Of a stretch of 64,000 nucleotides of DNA, positions 24,477 through 35,424 are shown piece by piece. Below the pieces are notes generated by a model. That model had not been told where the DNA came from and made no database searches. It was given only the letters and a program-made list of their open reading frames with translations. Location: the NCBI GenBank assembly GCA_024516155.1, contig JAJJXM010000016.1, positions 124,001-188,000 of the forward strand. The letters are read 5' to 3'. This DNA comes from Pyronema omphalodes (lineage: Eukaryota; Ascomycota; Pezizomycetes; Pezizales; Pyronemataceae). Numbering within the stretch: the stretch's first letter is position 1; every line of letters starts with the position of its first letter. Position numbers and translations under genes: made by a program.

Positions 24477-24953
24477 ACAACACGTAAGAAACATGAAGCA
24501 TCATCATCGGCAGCAAAGAAGATTGGTCGGACATAAAGCGGGGATTTTAAGTTTAGATTGTGTAATGATAAGTGCATATGGTTTTCGCATATGGTTATAA
24601 CAGAGGGATTCTGCATCCTGGACTCCATATAATTAGAATGTCATTTTTTAAAAAGGAAAGAAGAAAAAAAGAATTAAAGCATTTGCATACAATCATCGTT
24701 CAAATTTAACCTATCTACGTGCCTAACCATGCCGGCACAATCCCTAAGAACAGTTTACTCACAAAACCTCACTCCCCCCATCTCATCGCCCTCTTACCCC
24801 ATCACTTTTATCTAAGCACACCATAGTGACCATACGTAAAAATGACTCTTTACTCCCTACTCACCTGTACCCATCCTTCACTCCAGAGCAGAGAAAAAAT
24901 AATTTCACAGGTTAAAGAATTCCAATGTGTGTGGACAAAAAATGTAAAAATAA
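24477..24953. other. Intergenic between LEO1 and tRNA-Cys
   Basis: 3' flank of LEO1 and AT-rich spacer. No coding potential is seen. Confidence 0.6.
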
Positions 24954-25026
24954 AGCTCCCACCCCGATTTGAACGAGGGACCTGTCGATCTGCAATCGAC
25001 CGCTCTAACCCCTGAGCTACGAGAGC
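24954..25026 (-). tRNA. tRNA-Cys (anticodon GCA)
   Basis: On the minus strand a 73-nt cloverleaf folds without an intron. The acceptor stem is GCTCTCG with TGGGAGC. The D arm is GCTC-AGGGGTTA-GAGC, the anticodon arm GTCGA-TTGCAGA-TCGAC and the T arm CCTCG-TTCAAAT-CGGGG, with T as discriminator. The loop TTGCAGA places GCA at positions 34-36, so it reads cysteine codons UGC and UGU. A and B box sequences (TAGCTCAGGGG and GTTCAAATC) serve as the internal RNA polymerase III promoter. A T-run follows the 3' end within a few bases (GCTTTATTTTT), acting as terminator. Confidence 0.96.
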
Positions 25027-26678
25027 TTATGTTGAGATACGTACCATATTACACATTTATTATATAATTATTACTTCAAAATGTGTAGGTGATTGAATCG
25101 TGAAAGGAAGATACGGAAAACTTCATCATTTCTTCATCGCTGCAGGATTGGGTAGCCACAGATAGGATATGCTGAGTTTTGTGGCTACTGGTCTATCTAT
25201 GGAGTTGAGGGGTTATTTTGGGTATGCAGTGATTGAGGATATCTTTGTATATACCAGGTAAACTACACCCAGTATTATTCGTCGGTGATTATTTGTTGGA
25301 TACAGCGTCTGGTTGGGGATGGAATGGGAATAGTGTGGGTGGGGAGATTGAAAAATTGAAGAGGTGGGGAATGTCAGTGCATAGTGCTATGTGTCGAGTG
25401 CTTGATGGCAATAATTATAATGATATTCAATTCTGTCTATCTACAATCTAGATAGCCATGACAGCTGAGAATCTTGATATCACTACAATACTTTTCTCCA
25501 AAAACATATTCCGATATTTGTCGATACAGAGAAGACAAAGTTTATGGACCAAGTAAACGGAGAAATTCCTGGCACTTCGCATAATGCCAAGTGCCCATCC
25601 ACTTCAACGGGTAACCATGTATACCTGAGTATCTCAAGCGCCTAGTAAATATCCCTCGGCCTTACTAGCAACCCATAGTAAATATATGACCAAAAAAAAA
25701 TATCAATCAAAGAAATGCGGAATTGGATCACACCCATTATACTTCCTTAGTCCGCAGCAACAAGGACTTGGATTTTCATATGCCCCTACACTGCTTCATA
25801 CACTACTTTCATATACTTTATCTACTCATGCCTAAAAATGGAGACTAGCTAGGCTACTGGCACCTTTAGATACGAGTATGTAGTTCATCCGCCACCTGTC
25901 TCCCGCCGTCTGTCGAGTGCTTAATGTTTTCTGCACATTAACGAAGGAAAGTATTGAGAAGGTAAGAATAGAAAAAAACAGAAGGAAAAGTGTGTTTAAG
26001 AAATTAAAGTGAACTTTGGAGTGAAGTATCAGGTGAAGTGAAAGTAATGTCTCGGGTAAAGTTAGGGGATTGTTTTGGGGGTTATTTGGGGATCGTTTGT
26101 GGGATTATTTGGATATGTAGTATGTACGTAAGCGGAATTCCTGGAAGTTTTTAAGTGTATGTTGCCGTGTGCTAGTGAACAGTATAATTCATTACGTGAT
26201 TTTCTCGGATGTATAGAAGGAAATAAGGGATGAGAGAAAGAAATAGGGTCGGGATCAGGGTACATAAATACTACCTGGGTTATACGATGTTATAAGCTCC
26301 AGCCGTTCCTTCTGTCGTAGAGATTTCAGAATCCATACATAAAAAGTACTTGTCTAGATGTCCTATGTATAAGTTCATTTAACCATTATAACTTATCAGC
26401 TTGTTTCGAAAATAAAGTGTAGTTTATCCGCTGTTACTTGGGTTCTTAGGTTTCTTTTTATACCATGTAAAGACTTCTTTTCTGTTTATCGGAGGTTGGA
26501 TATTCTATAAACATCATGATATTTCCCTATTTTTCTTCTCTTTAAGAGCCGCAAGCGCAGCCGCGATGGCGTCACTGACGTCGGGCGGCACCTCGTCATC
26601 GATCTCCATATCTTTGTCTGCCATACTAGTTTGACTCTTTCCATTTCCATTCCCACTCAAATCATCCACATCCACCTC
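25027..26678. other. Intergenic upstream of tRNA-Cys and downstream of RAD10
   Basis: No gene is recognised. At about 26530-26625 the minus strand reads an Ala/Asp-rich peptide (DMEIDDEVPPDVSDAIAAAL) just past the RAD10 stop. It looks coding in composition but I could not join it in frame to RAD10. Confidence 0.5.
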
Positions 26679-28051
26679 TCAACCAACCGCTGCTAAAGCA
26701 GCCAGCCTCTGCCTCTCTTCCTGCCTCTCCATCTCCATAACCGCCTCAATAGCCTCCTCATCATCCTCCACCACCCACTCTCTCGGCACCTGGACGCCCA
26801 GCCGTTCCTGTACTTTCCTTTGTTCCCCCTTATCCATCCCCTTACTAAAAGCCGCTGTTGTACCCTTATCCTTTTCTTTAATCCCCGCCCTTGGAGTCCT
26901 CCCACTTTTCCCCAATCCACCCGTCTTAAACGGCTCCGTAACCGCTCTACACCACCTATTAACCTTCAACTGACCCCAACCTCCTACCATCAACACCTCT
27001 TCCGGCGCAGCATTAACCGCTCTCCTCACCGATCCAAAAGTCGACACCAACGTTGTTGCATCCGTAGAATTGACTCCTCTAACCCTCGTAATCACCTCTG
27101 TGACCCGGGTTGCATAATCCTCCGCCACTCGCTCCATAATCATCGTGGGTGGTGTATGCTCATATCTTTTGAAGCCTTCTAGGTAACCTCCGGCTTCTTG
27201 GGCGGTCCAGGAGAGGAAGAGGGTTAGGTTATGGAGGAGACAGGTTCGAGTGAGAACTGGTAGGACGGCGGAGTGGTCGGGTATGTCGACTAGGACGAGT
27301 AGAAGACGGAGATTATAGGAGGTCCCGAGAGTTTGAATACGGGTGAAAATGTAGGAGGGATGCAGTTTGTGGTATTTTAGGGAGAGGAAGAGACAGCAGG
27401 TGGAGGGACCGAGGAGGTAGTCGCAGGCTAGAGTTGGGGGCCCGTATTCCCAGGGGATGGTTTTTACGTAGGTTAATATTGGATTTCCTTTCTGTGGTAT
27501 TTTTGGTTAGCTTATCTTTACCCAAAATAAAGGACATGAAGATGAAGATTGAGGTTGGGTAGGAAGGGGAGGTGGAGTAGGGTAATGAGTGATGGCCCAT
27601 GAAGATGGGAGATTGAGGGGGAAGTAGGTACCTGTCGGGGAGAGACCAGGATGCTACTAGCAGATCCAGCACTTTTATTCAGTTTCTGTGGTACAGGTTG
27701 CTGAACCGTTGGTTTCTTTTGGACTGGTTGCGCTGCAGATGCCGGTAGTGGTACTGCTGTAACTTTTTGTGGGATTGGCTGCTGAACCTTTGGAGGACCT
27801 GGGGGACCTGGTATTGTTGTAGACGCATTTGCTATAGACTTAGGAGCTGGTGGTGAAGGTATTGAAGCGGGCTTTGGAACTGGTGGAGCGGGTATGGCGG
27901 TGGTTTTCGGAGCGGGTGGTGAAGGTATTGAGGTGGGATTTGCTGTTGGTGGTTTAGGAGTAGCTTTGGTTTTACGTGTTTTTTCGGCAGCATCAAAGGC
28001 GGCAGTAAAGACATCGTCAGGAATGTCGCCGAAGTAATCATCGTCGGCCAT
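26679..28051 (-). CDS. RAD10: Rad10/ERCC1, structure-specific endonuclease regulatory subunit
   Basis: Two exons, 28051-27632 and 27491-26679, give 410 aa. The first exon encodes a Pro/Ala-rich linker with repeated PSPPAPK-like units. The second starts in the central domain: KGNPILTYVKTIPWEYG, then CCLFLSLKYHKLHPSYIFTR, LLLVLVDIPDHSAVL and LTLFLSWTAQEAGGYLEGF. This is the ERCC1/Rad10 fold that binds DNA and XPA/Rad14. The C-terminal tandem helix-hairpin-helix (about residues 300-355: VRGVNSTDATTLVSTFGSV then APEEVLMVGGWGQLKVNRW) pairs with the catalytic partner XPF/Rad1. The complex makes the 5' incision in nucleotide-excision repair and trims flaps in recombination. The intron of 140 nt is longer than most in this window. 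A possible extra C-terminal exon downstream is unproven. Confidence 0.95.
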
Positions 28052-31000
28052 AATTGCCGTGACTCCGTAGTTATCGTTACTGAGGTTTCTGGTGTTGTTA
28101 CAGCTATCGGTGGAGTTGCAGTTGGTGCCAGGATAATTTCGATGTCTGTTCCTTGTTGGCGTAACCAGACTCCTATTTTCTCATTATAGTTACTAATTCT
28201 TTCGGACTTTGTGAAGTTCTTGTGGCGTTTCGAAAGTCGTGATGTTGCGCGTCAAGCTCACTAGACGTGTAAAGCACTTCCCAGGGTGACGTGACGATTC
28301 GCGAATGACGTGGATATATCACGCTAATCCACTAGTGTTTTCCCCTCCGCGTGAAAGCAGGGATACAAACCAGGGAGCTTCCAAGCTTGTAGAGTTCGTA
28401 TCTTCTCCATGGGGAAATAGCGGAGAACGCTAGATAAAATCAGACAAAGTCGGATAAAGTCAGACAAAGTTGGACAAATTGGACAACTTGGACAAGGTCC
28501 GACAAAGTCAGGCAAAGGTTAGACAAAAAATCGAAGTCTATCGGACAAGTCGGACAAAGCAAGACAAAGCCCGACGAAAGTTAGACAAAAAAGCTAGACA
28601 AAGCCCAAATAAAGTTAGACACCAATAGATCGTACAAGTTACAACTGGAATGATGATGGATGATGGTGTAACCTATCTCTCGCCTGTTTTGGCCTTTTCA
28701 GAGTCAAAAAATACGAGTTGACTTGACCAGCCAGCCGCGACATCGGGAAATTATTTCCTACCTGAGAATTGTAGGAGTAGGAAAACAAAGGAAGGGATGG
28801 GAAAGGAATTCCTACGGATGTGTATGAATCATACATACATACATTACATACCGCTTACATATAACATATCAGATCACATCAGATCACATCTCAAGGTTTT
28901 TCGGATTTTCTCCAGGCTTCATTTTAAGCGAGGCAAAAATCATTTTCCTTTAACCCATATATAACCTAACCACTCACCCCACCTCTCTATAAGCCTGTGA
29001 TCGGAGAAGGAAATAAATACTGTAATTAGAGATGATTATTCCAACCTCTATTGTCGAGTATAATGGTTTTCGTTTCAAGAAGTGGACTTGTATATAGATA
29101 CGATACGCATTATTAGTAGTGGGTCAGTGACATGGCTAAGCATAACCCGAGGCTAGCCATGCCATTCCCCAACCTCCAACATCCAACATCCAACATCCAA
29201 CCTGCACAAACATACAACAGTAACCATCGCAATTACCCATCTATCGATATTCTATACACCACAATTCCAAATCCCTCTCTCTCTTAAAAAAATTAAATCA
29301 AATTAAAAATAAAAAACAATAACAAAAAAAAAACAATGATAATAATTCAATTCTCTTTCAATTTCCAATTTTTAATATATTTATTTATTTATTCCAATTC
29401 AATATATCCATTTCTCTATCTACAAACAACAGCAAATTTCTGTTCTATTCTAAAACATAGAGAATAAAAGAGGTTTCAGGGAAGGGGTATGACTTCCGTT
29501 TCAATTATTCACTATCCATTATCCATAGCCTAGCCATTATCAATTACCTATAGCCATATCCTATATATCAAACCTTTCAAACCTTTCAAACCTTTCAAAC
29601 CTTTCAAACCCGAAACTCGGAATATGAAACATGAAACATGAAACTCCCAGTATCCAGGGCTCGTGACACACTTCAAGAAATAAAAGAAGTAAACTCATCT
29701 AGGAATGAATTCGTAAATGATAATGATGTATTCTGGAGCCTAAGCCTGAGGCCTAGAGATAATAAGTATTGGACATGAAGTGTAAGAAGATTCTATGTAC
29801 GCAGCAGTTCAATAGAAATGATGGATGATGGATGAAGTATTTTTTTTCTAAGACACCCTTGCTGCCCTTATTGCTCTTATTGCTCGTATCTTATTGCCTT
29901 GTGGTTAGTAATTAGTAGTCAGTAGTCAGTAGTCAGTAGTTTTGTACATCCATACCTTGAATCTCTTGGATTTATGTGAATCTGAAGACCCTGGATCTCT
30001 ATACAGTGGATGTATACCCAAAATGATGTACATATGTGTATGTAGGAAAGCTAGGGAAGGTAAGGTAAGGTAAGGTATTATCATGGCACTCTTTCGCTTA
30101 GGTAGTATTATTGATATGATTTTTTTTTTAAAAAAAAAATATTTATTCTTATTCTTATTCTTATTCTTTTTCTATTCTTATTCTTATTCTTTTTTTATTT
30201 TTTATTTTTTAGTTTTTTGAAAGCTTGGAAATATTCAAGTAGGACCTGTATGTAGGCCTTTTCTTTTTCTTTTTCTTTTTCTTCCTCTTATTATTTGCTT
30301 TGTTTTTATTTTTATTTTTTTATTTTTATTTTTTTCTTTCTTTTTTTTCTTTTTTTATAAGCGAAATCTGGAGTCTGCAATACACCGTACCAGCAACCAG
30401 CAACAAGCAACAAGCAACAAGCAACCATCAACGTAACCCAACCCAACCCAACCAGTAAGGAGTAAGCAGTATAAACCAAGATGATCCCTTCATATGGGCA
30501 CCAACACCAGCATTGTAGGTCCGTAGATCCAACCCTCTAACCCTCTAACCCTCCAACCCTCCAACCCTCTAACCCTCTAACCCCCTCCCCAATCCCCATC
30601 ACTAAACAGTTTAGGTAAAGGTTCCTGTATGTAGTATCCTCATCTATGAAATCATAGCTACATCTACGGCTAGGTAGGGTGTTAGGGGAGGCTGTCTATA
30701 TGTACGGTATGTACAGTACAGCGAATTCACCGGAGAGTCTGCAAGGTGTAAGGTGGTGGAGTGCAATAACTACCCTAAGGAACTAGTGCAGTAGGAGGTA
30801 GGAGGGAGGCTCATGGAATATTCTATGGCTTCGTTGGCTGCTGATTGATGATTGCTGATTGCTGGATGCTGGTTGCTGGGTGCACTTTATTCTGGGGTTC
30901 CTGGGGTTTCTGAGTTCCTGGGGTTTCTGAGTTCCTGGGGGTCCTGGGGTTGCTGAGTTCCTGGAGTTCCTGGAGTTGCTGTACTGGCCTTGTTTTTTGG

Positions 31001-33995
31001 GTGTTCATCTGGGGAAAATGTTCAGATGACGAGTTTCTTTTTTTTTTCTTTTTTCCTTTCTTTCGCGTGTTGTAGTTTAGGCTCTGCGGTTCCTTTCGTG
31101 GGATTCCAGTTTGTTAAGCCTTCTTTCTTGCTTGCCTCAAGGCTTCTCTTCGAAGGCTTTGAGCTCCACAGGGCTGCTTGCTGCTTGCTGCGCCCCCGTA
31201 AGGCTCGCGGGTCAACTCATCACTTATCTGCTGCCGCCTGTGAGCGAAGCTGTGCCCCCCGGCCCCCCATCTCTTCTTGCGACGTTCTTCAACAGTCTTA
31301 AAGCAGCGGCGATAACTTATGTACGCTTAAAGATCACCATAGAAAAGCCGGAAAGGGACCTAAAACATCACGCCAGAATATGTACTTGACAGTACATACA
31401 ACTTACTCTACGCTATGTAACTTGTGGCTAGACAACCATCGACAGCATCAACAGCATCAGCATCAAGCCACGTTGATAAAGTTGTAGAGTACATACATAC
31501 TGCTAGAGCACGGCGTCCTTTTAGGTAGGGACAGGACAAGTTATAATTTAGCTGTTCCAGTGGGTGATGTGGATTACCGCCGCGAAGGTCATTGAAGTTC
31601 CTCAGCTCTGATTGGTGCGGTCACGGAAACCCAATTGAACCAAGTCAAGCCCGAAGTCCCGATCGGTGGTTGAGGGAGGACTTGAGTGGTGTATCACTCG
31701 GATTGATTTGAAACGGGGGAAATACTTTTGTGTAAAAGAAATTATGGTTTCATTTGGTCCTAAAAATCTAGGAGATAGATAGGGGTTTATTTTCCTAAAT
31801 GAATGTATGTGAATTAGATGGAAGGGATAAATTTCCTAGATGGATGCCTGGGAGATGGCAAGAGCTCTGCTTCTGCGGCTTTGCAGCTTGCTTTGATTTG
31901 CAGCGTTGCAGCGTTACGACTTTGCAGATTTACAAGCTCCATCCAAAGCTATGCAAGAGAGCGAGCGAGCTTGACATAGCTCTTGTTGACCCTTCGGTCA
32001 GCAAGCCCTTAGGAAGTCAGCGCGATGACGAGGTAAGGTTTTTTTTCACTGCTTCCCTGCTGTGCCATCGCACTGGTCAGTAAGGTCCAGCCGATAATTG
32101 AAATTCGCTTTCGGTACCCTTTGGATACATATCTCTGCTGGTGTGCAGCAAGCAGCAGGAGTCCACCCCGCTCCTCCAGTCTCAGCTTTTTGAAACAGAA
32201 CAATCAAGATGTGAGGACTTACGTTGGAAGGAGAAAAACAACACAGAGAGGTTGGATATATAATGACGAAGTGGAGGGTGAAGTGGAGCAGAGAAAAAGC
32301 AGGAGAGAAGGAAGGAGCGGGCAGAAAGAAATCCTCCACACGGGCATACAACACACCCTCCGTCATCCGTCTCTCACACACACACCTCACACCTCACACC
32401 TCGACTGCTTTTCGATCCCCGTCTATCCCCGACACACCTTGCCAGGACGGAGGAAGGGTGCTCAGGCATATGCAAGAGAAAGAAATAGCAGAAGAAGCAG
32501 CTACAGAAAGGAAAATGAAAAGAAGAAAAAAAAAACGAAAGAGTTGTCTGCCTCTCCAAGTTGACAATTCTTAAAAGTGATTCGATTTGAAAATCAACGC
32601 CCAAACATAAGAAATCATCCAAAAACCAAACCTGAAAAATCACGCCCCTTTGACACAAACACATCCAGCTTGAACACTTCGTTTCAAAAATATTTTTTTT
32701 TTCTCTCTCGCCTGTGCATCCCATCCCTTAGATATCATCATCTTCATCATCATCTTCTCCTCCTTCATCTTGTTCATCACCATCATCATCACCAGCCTGC
32801 CCCTCCGCCATCCTTCAGCTTGTCGCTATTTTGGCGTGTGCCTGACTGTTGTCTTTCGCGCTAAAGAGCCTTGCCCTCTCCCAAGTCTAGCCCCGAAGCA
32901 ATCACACTCCAAGCCTCTGCTGCTGCCAGAACTGAGAAACCGAACTCTCACCACCCTAACCGACACCACTCTCTCACCCCCCAAGACGTGGAATCCGAAC
33001 CCTCACCACCCCTCCCTCCCTCCCTCCAGTCGACAGTTTTCTCCCAGACAAACCCGCCTATCACGAAGCAAACGAATTCTCTCAGTCGAACCCACCACCA
33101 GGAGTACAAACCAGCCCGCCAGTCTTAGACACCCTAGACGTGACTTCAGGCGGAAACGTTGATCGGTCCTTTCGGACACCGGCCTCTGAGGAAATAAAGA
33201 GCCTCACTCCATCGAACGAATCGATCGATCAACGGCACCATCAGCCCAGCACTGGTCTCTGTCTGATAGCTGACTAACAAACTGAAAGCAAGTATCCGCA
33301 AGCAGAGCCTGCTGCTTCCCTGGAATTGCTAAAGAAAAGACTATTCTTTCATTTTCGAAAAAAAAAAATCGTGAAGGAGAGCAGTCGTCCGCGCGCCCGT
33401 CGTTCGCCTCGTCAAGCTCGTCGCTTTTTGTCTTGTCTTGACCCCATCTGCGTTGGGATTTGCCGTGGACCTGAACTACCCAACCAGCCGGCAGCCTGAG
33501 AACCCAGAAGCCGCCCGCGCAGCACCCACAAATCTCACCTTTCCCCTTCTATTCATCTGTGATTAGTTCAGGGTGTGACATTCGAACCTCGCTCTCTCAC
33601 AACTAGAGCACCACTCTGCATACCTGAACTGTTTGAACGCTCCTTCGTCAACAACACACACCCACAACTACTCCACACATCCCCTCCACCACCAACCCGA
33701 CCGCTCCGTTCATCCAACACATCTTTCAAAAGCATTTTAACGACCACCCACGACTTCCACCCACGACCGTGAAATATCAACCAGCTGCATCACGCCTTTC
33801 GTGTCCGCGACAACCTCCGCCACCGACAGCACATCCCCGACGCAGTCGAGCTCTGCACCAACCCCTTCCTTCATCACCCAACCTTTCAGCAGATTTGACG
33901 GTGGGAAGTCTCGTGCTTTCCTCCGTCCTTCATCAGTCGCCAAAATCGCTCCGACACCCGTTTCCCGCACTCCCCCTCCGACCCCGTCGTCGCGT
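28052..33995. other. Long intergenic region with minisatellites and T-rich tracts
   Basis: About 5.9 kb without a supportable gene. It contains a degenerate GACAAAGTC-type array (28430-28625), AAACCTTTC repeats (29577-29610), T-rich tracts (30120-30360), CCCTCTAA-type octamers (30525-30585) and a GGTTTCTGAGTTCCTG repeat (30890-30985). The last 500 bp before MED19 is ATG-free and pyrimidine-rich, consistent with a long 5' leader. Confidence 0.6.
28430..28625. repeat. Degenerate GACAAAGTC minisatellite
   Basis: Roughly 18 imperfect units of 10-12 bp with the core GACAAAG, many followed by T-C-(A/G/C)-G. It lies upstream of RAD10 and has no coding frame. A related motif in inverse orientation occurs at 55755-55855. 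Confidence 0.75.
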
Positions 33996-35424
33996 ATGAC
34001 AGTCTACAACCCGTCACAATCGCAGAAAAACAACTCTCCACCCACGCCGTTGGATCAGCCAACACCACAATCCCCATCGACATACATGTTCAACGGCCAT
34101 GGTTCTTCGATGGACAACAACATCTACAGCCAGTCGATACCCGACAGCTTAACACCCCGACAGACACAAACGGCCACGCCAAATAGTAATCCCGCGGCCC
34201 CAAACTCGACCCACGAAGACAGTTTCATGGACGACTATGTGGATAGTAACCCCCTCAAGCGACGACGGACGGATGGTTCTTTCGACGCAGAGCGTCGGCC
34301 CGCTCCGCCAAACCGACCGAGCGCTCGTAATGATTCTGATAGAGCATCGCCTTCCATGCAGCAAATTCAAGAACTAATTTCAAACCCGAGCTGTCCGCCA
34401 TATCGACTTGTCTGTTCTCAATGTTTGTTTTCCCTTTTGCCCCTCATCCCTTGCACTTTTTCCATCGGAATTAGGTGAGTTAGCGAGGGTTAACATCGCG
34501 CAGCGCATGAAAAGGCATATCCTGATCCTGAGGAGAATCTTTTGCAGCTCTATAACCTCAACGCGGTAGTCGACAAGGTTGCCCGTTACGATCCTGTCAC
34601 GAAACGAAAGAATAAATTGCGGAAGAGTTACAAAGGGTTTATCGGTGGGATATCCGGACGGCACGAGGTGGTGGCAAAGCCTTCAAAACCGGACCAGCAG
34701 CAGTTTTTTGACAATACCGATTTGGTGGAGAACAAATTACAGTGGCTTTCGTTTTATCCCGAGGATGAATGGCGTAACTCATGCGTGCTCGGGAAAGAAC
34801 TTTCTCGAGGACTGGACTTGGGAAAGCTTAAGAGGGGATTGTCGGGAATTACGAAGGGCGACATACCAGGGGTACGCGTTTTTTACTCCAATGTTCCCCG
34901 GTTTCTTTGCGTTGCTATTGTAGTGGACAATGCATTTTTCGCCGTGGGATCGTGTATTGTGAGTTTACTGACGCTTCTCCTAGTTTGATGCCTCCGTGTT
35001 AGGCCTCGAGGATGAACCCCCCAAGAAGCGAGGAGACGCGCCGCGTCCTTCACCTTCAGTCGGAACCAATCACCAGACAAACGGACCCACCACCGCAGCT
35101 GCGTCGACTGTATCCGCAAGCGGAGGAATAAATGGAAACTTGAATCGACCAAAGCGTTTGGAGAAGCGCAGGTTGTATGGTGACAAGCACTACGAAGGAT
35201 ATGGAGAATTAGACGACGAGGGAGATGATAGTGGATGGGATGCCGAGCGGAAGAAGAAGAAGAAGCGCAAGAAGGCAGGTCCTGATGAATGTAGACGACC
35301 GTGGACAGGTCATTTAAGTTTTGCTTATACTAACATTTCACAGGATGTTGATTCCCCTGTCAACGGAATAGCCATCACCTCGGTCAACCGTCATAGTATC
35401 GCGAGCGGCGTAGCGTATCGATAG
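33996..35424 (+). CDS. MED19: Mediator subunit 19 (Med19/Rox3)
   Basis: The first ATG (33996) opens a Ser/Pro/Thr-rich N-terminus with a basic NPLKRRRTDG patch and LISNPSCPPYRLV. After an intron (donor most likely near 34414, acceptor 34520-34521) comes the diagnostic block HEKAYPDPEENLLQLYNL, VARYDPVTKRKNKLRKSYKG and FIGGISGRHEVV. A second intron spans 34872-34983, then FDASVLGLEDEPPKKR, a Ser/Thr-rich linker and KKKKKRKK. A third segment, 35275-35343, begins GCAGGT and ends with TACTAAC plus CACAG. It is either a 69-nt GC..AG intron or 23 retained codons, as the frame is open both ways. Med19 is a head/middle-hook subunit of the Mediator coactivator and contacts RNA polymerase II in the nucleus. 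The basic Lys tail before a short hydrophobic end is typical of the family. Confidence 0.9.

Noticed and set aside
28861..30360. CRISPR-like regular repeats
   Set aside because: Short direct repeats without unique spacers in a eukaryotic setting; they are microsatellites.
30525..30585. Interstitial telomere repeat
   Set aside because: The unit is an irregular 8-mer CCCTCTAA/CCCTCCAA, not CCCTAA.
33570..33605. Possible tRNA T-arm (TTCGAACC)
   Set aside because: No acceptor, D or anticodon arm can be folded around it.
33801..33995. N-terminal extension of MED19 from 33801
   Set aside because: It would start at GTG; no ATG occurs in that frame before 33996, and the upstream leader is ATG-free.
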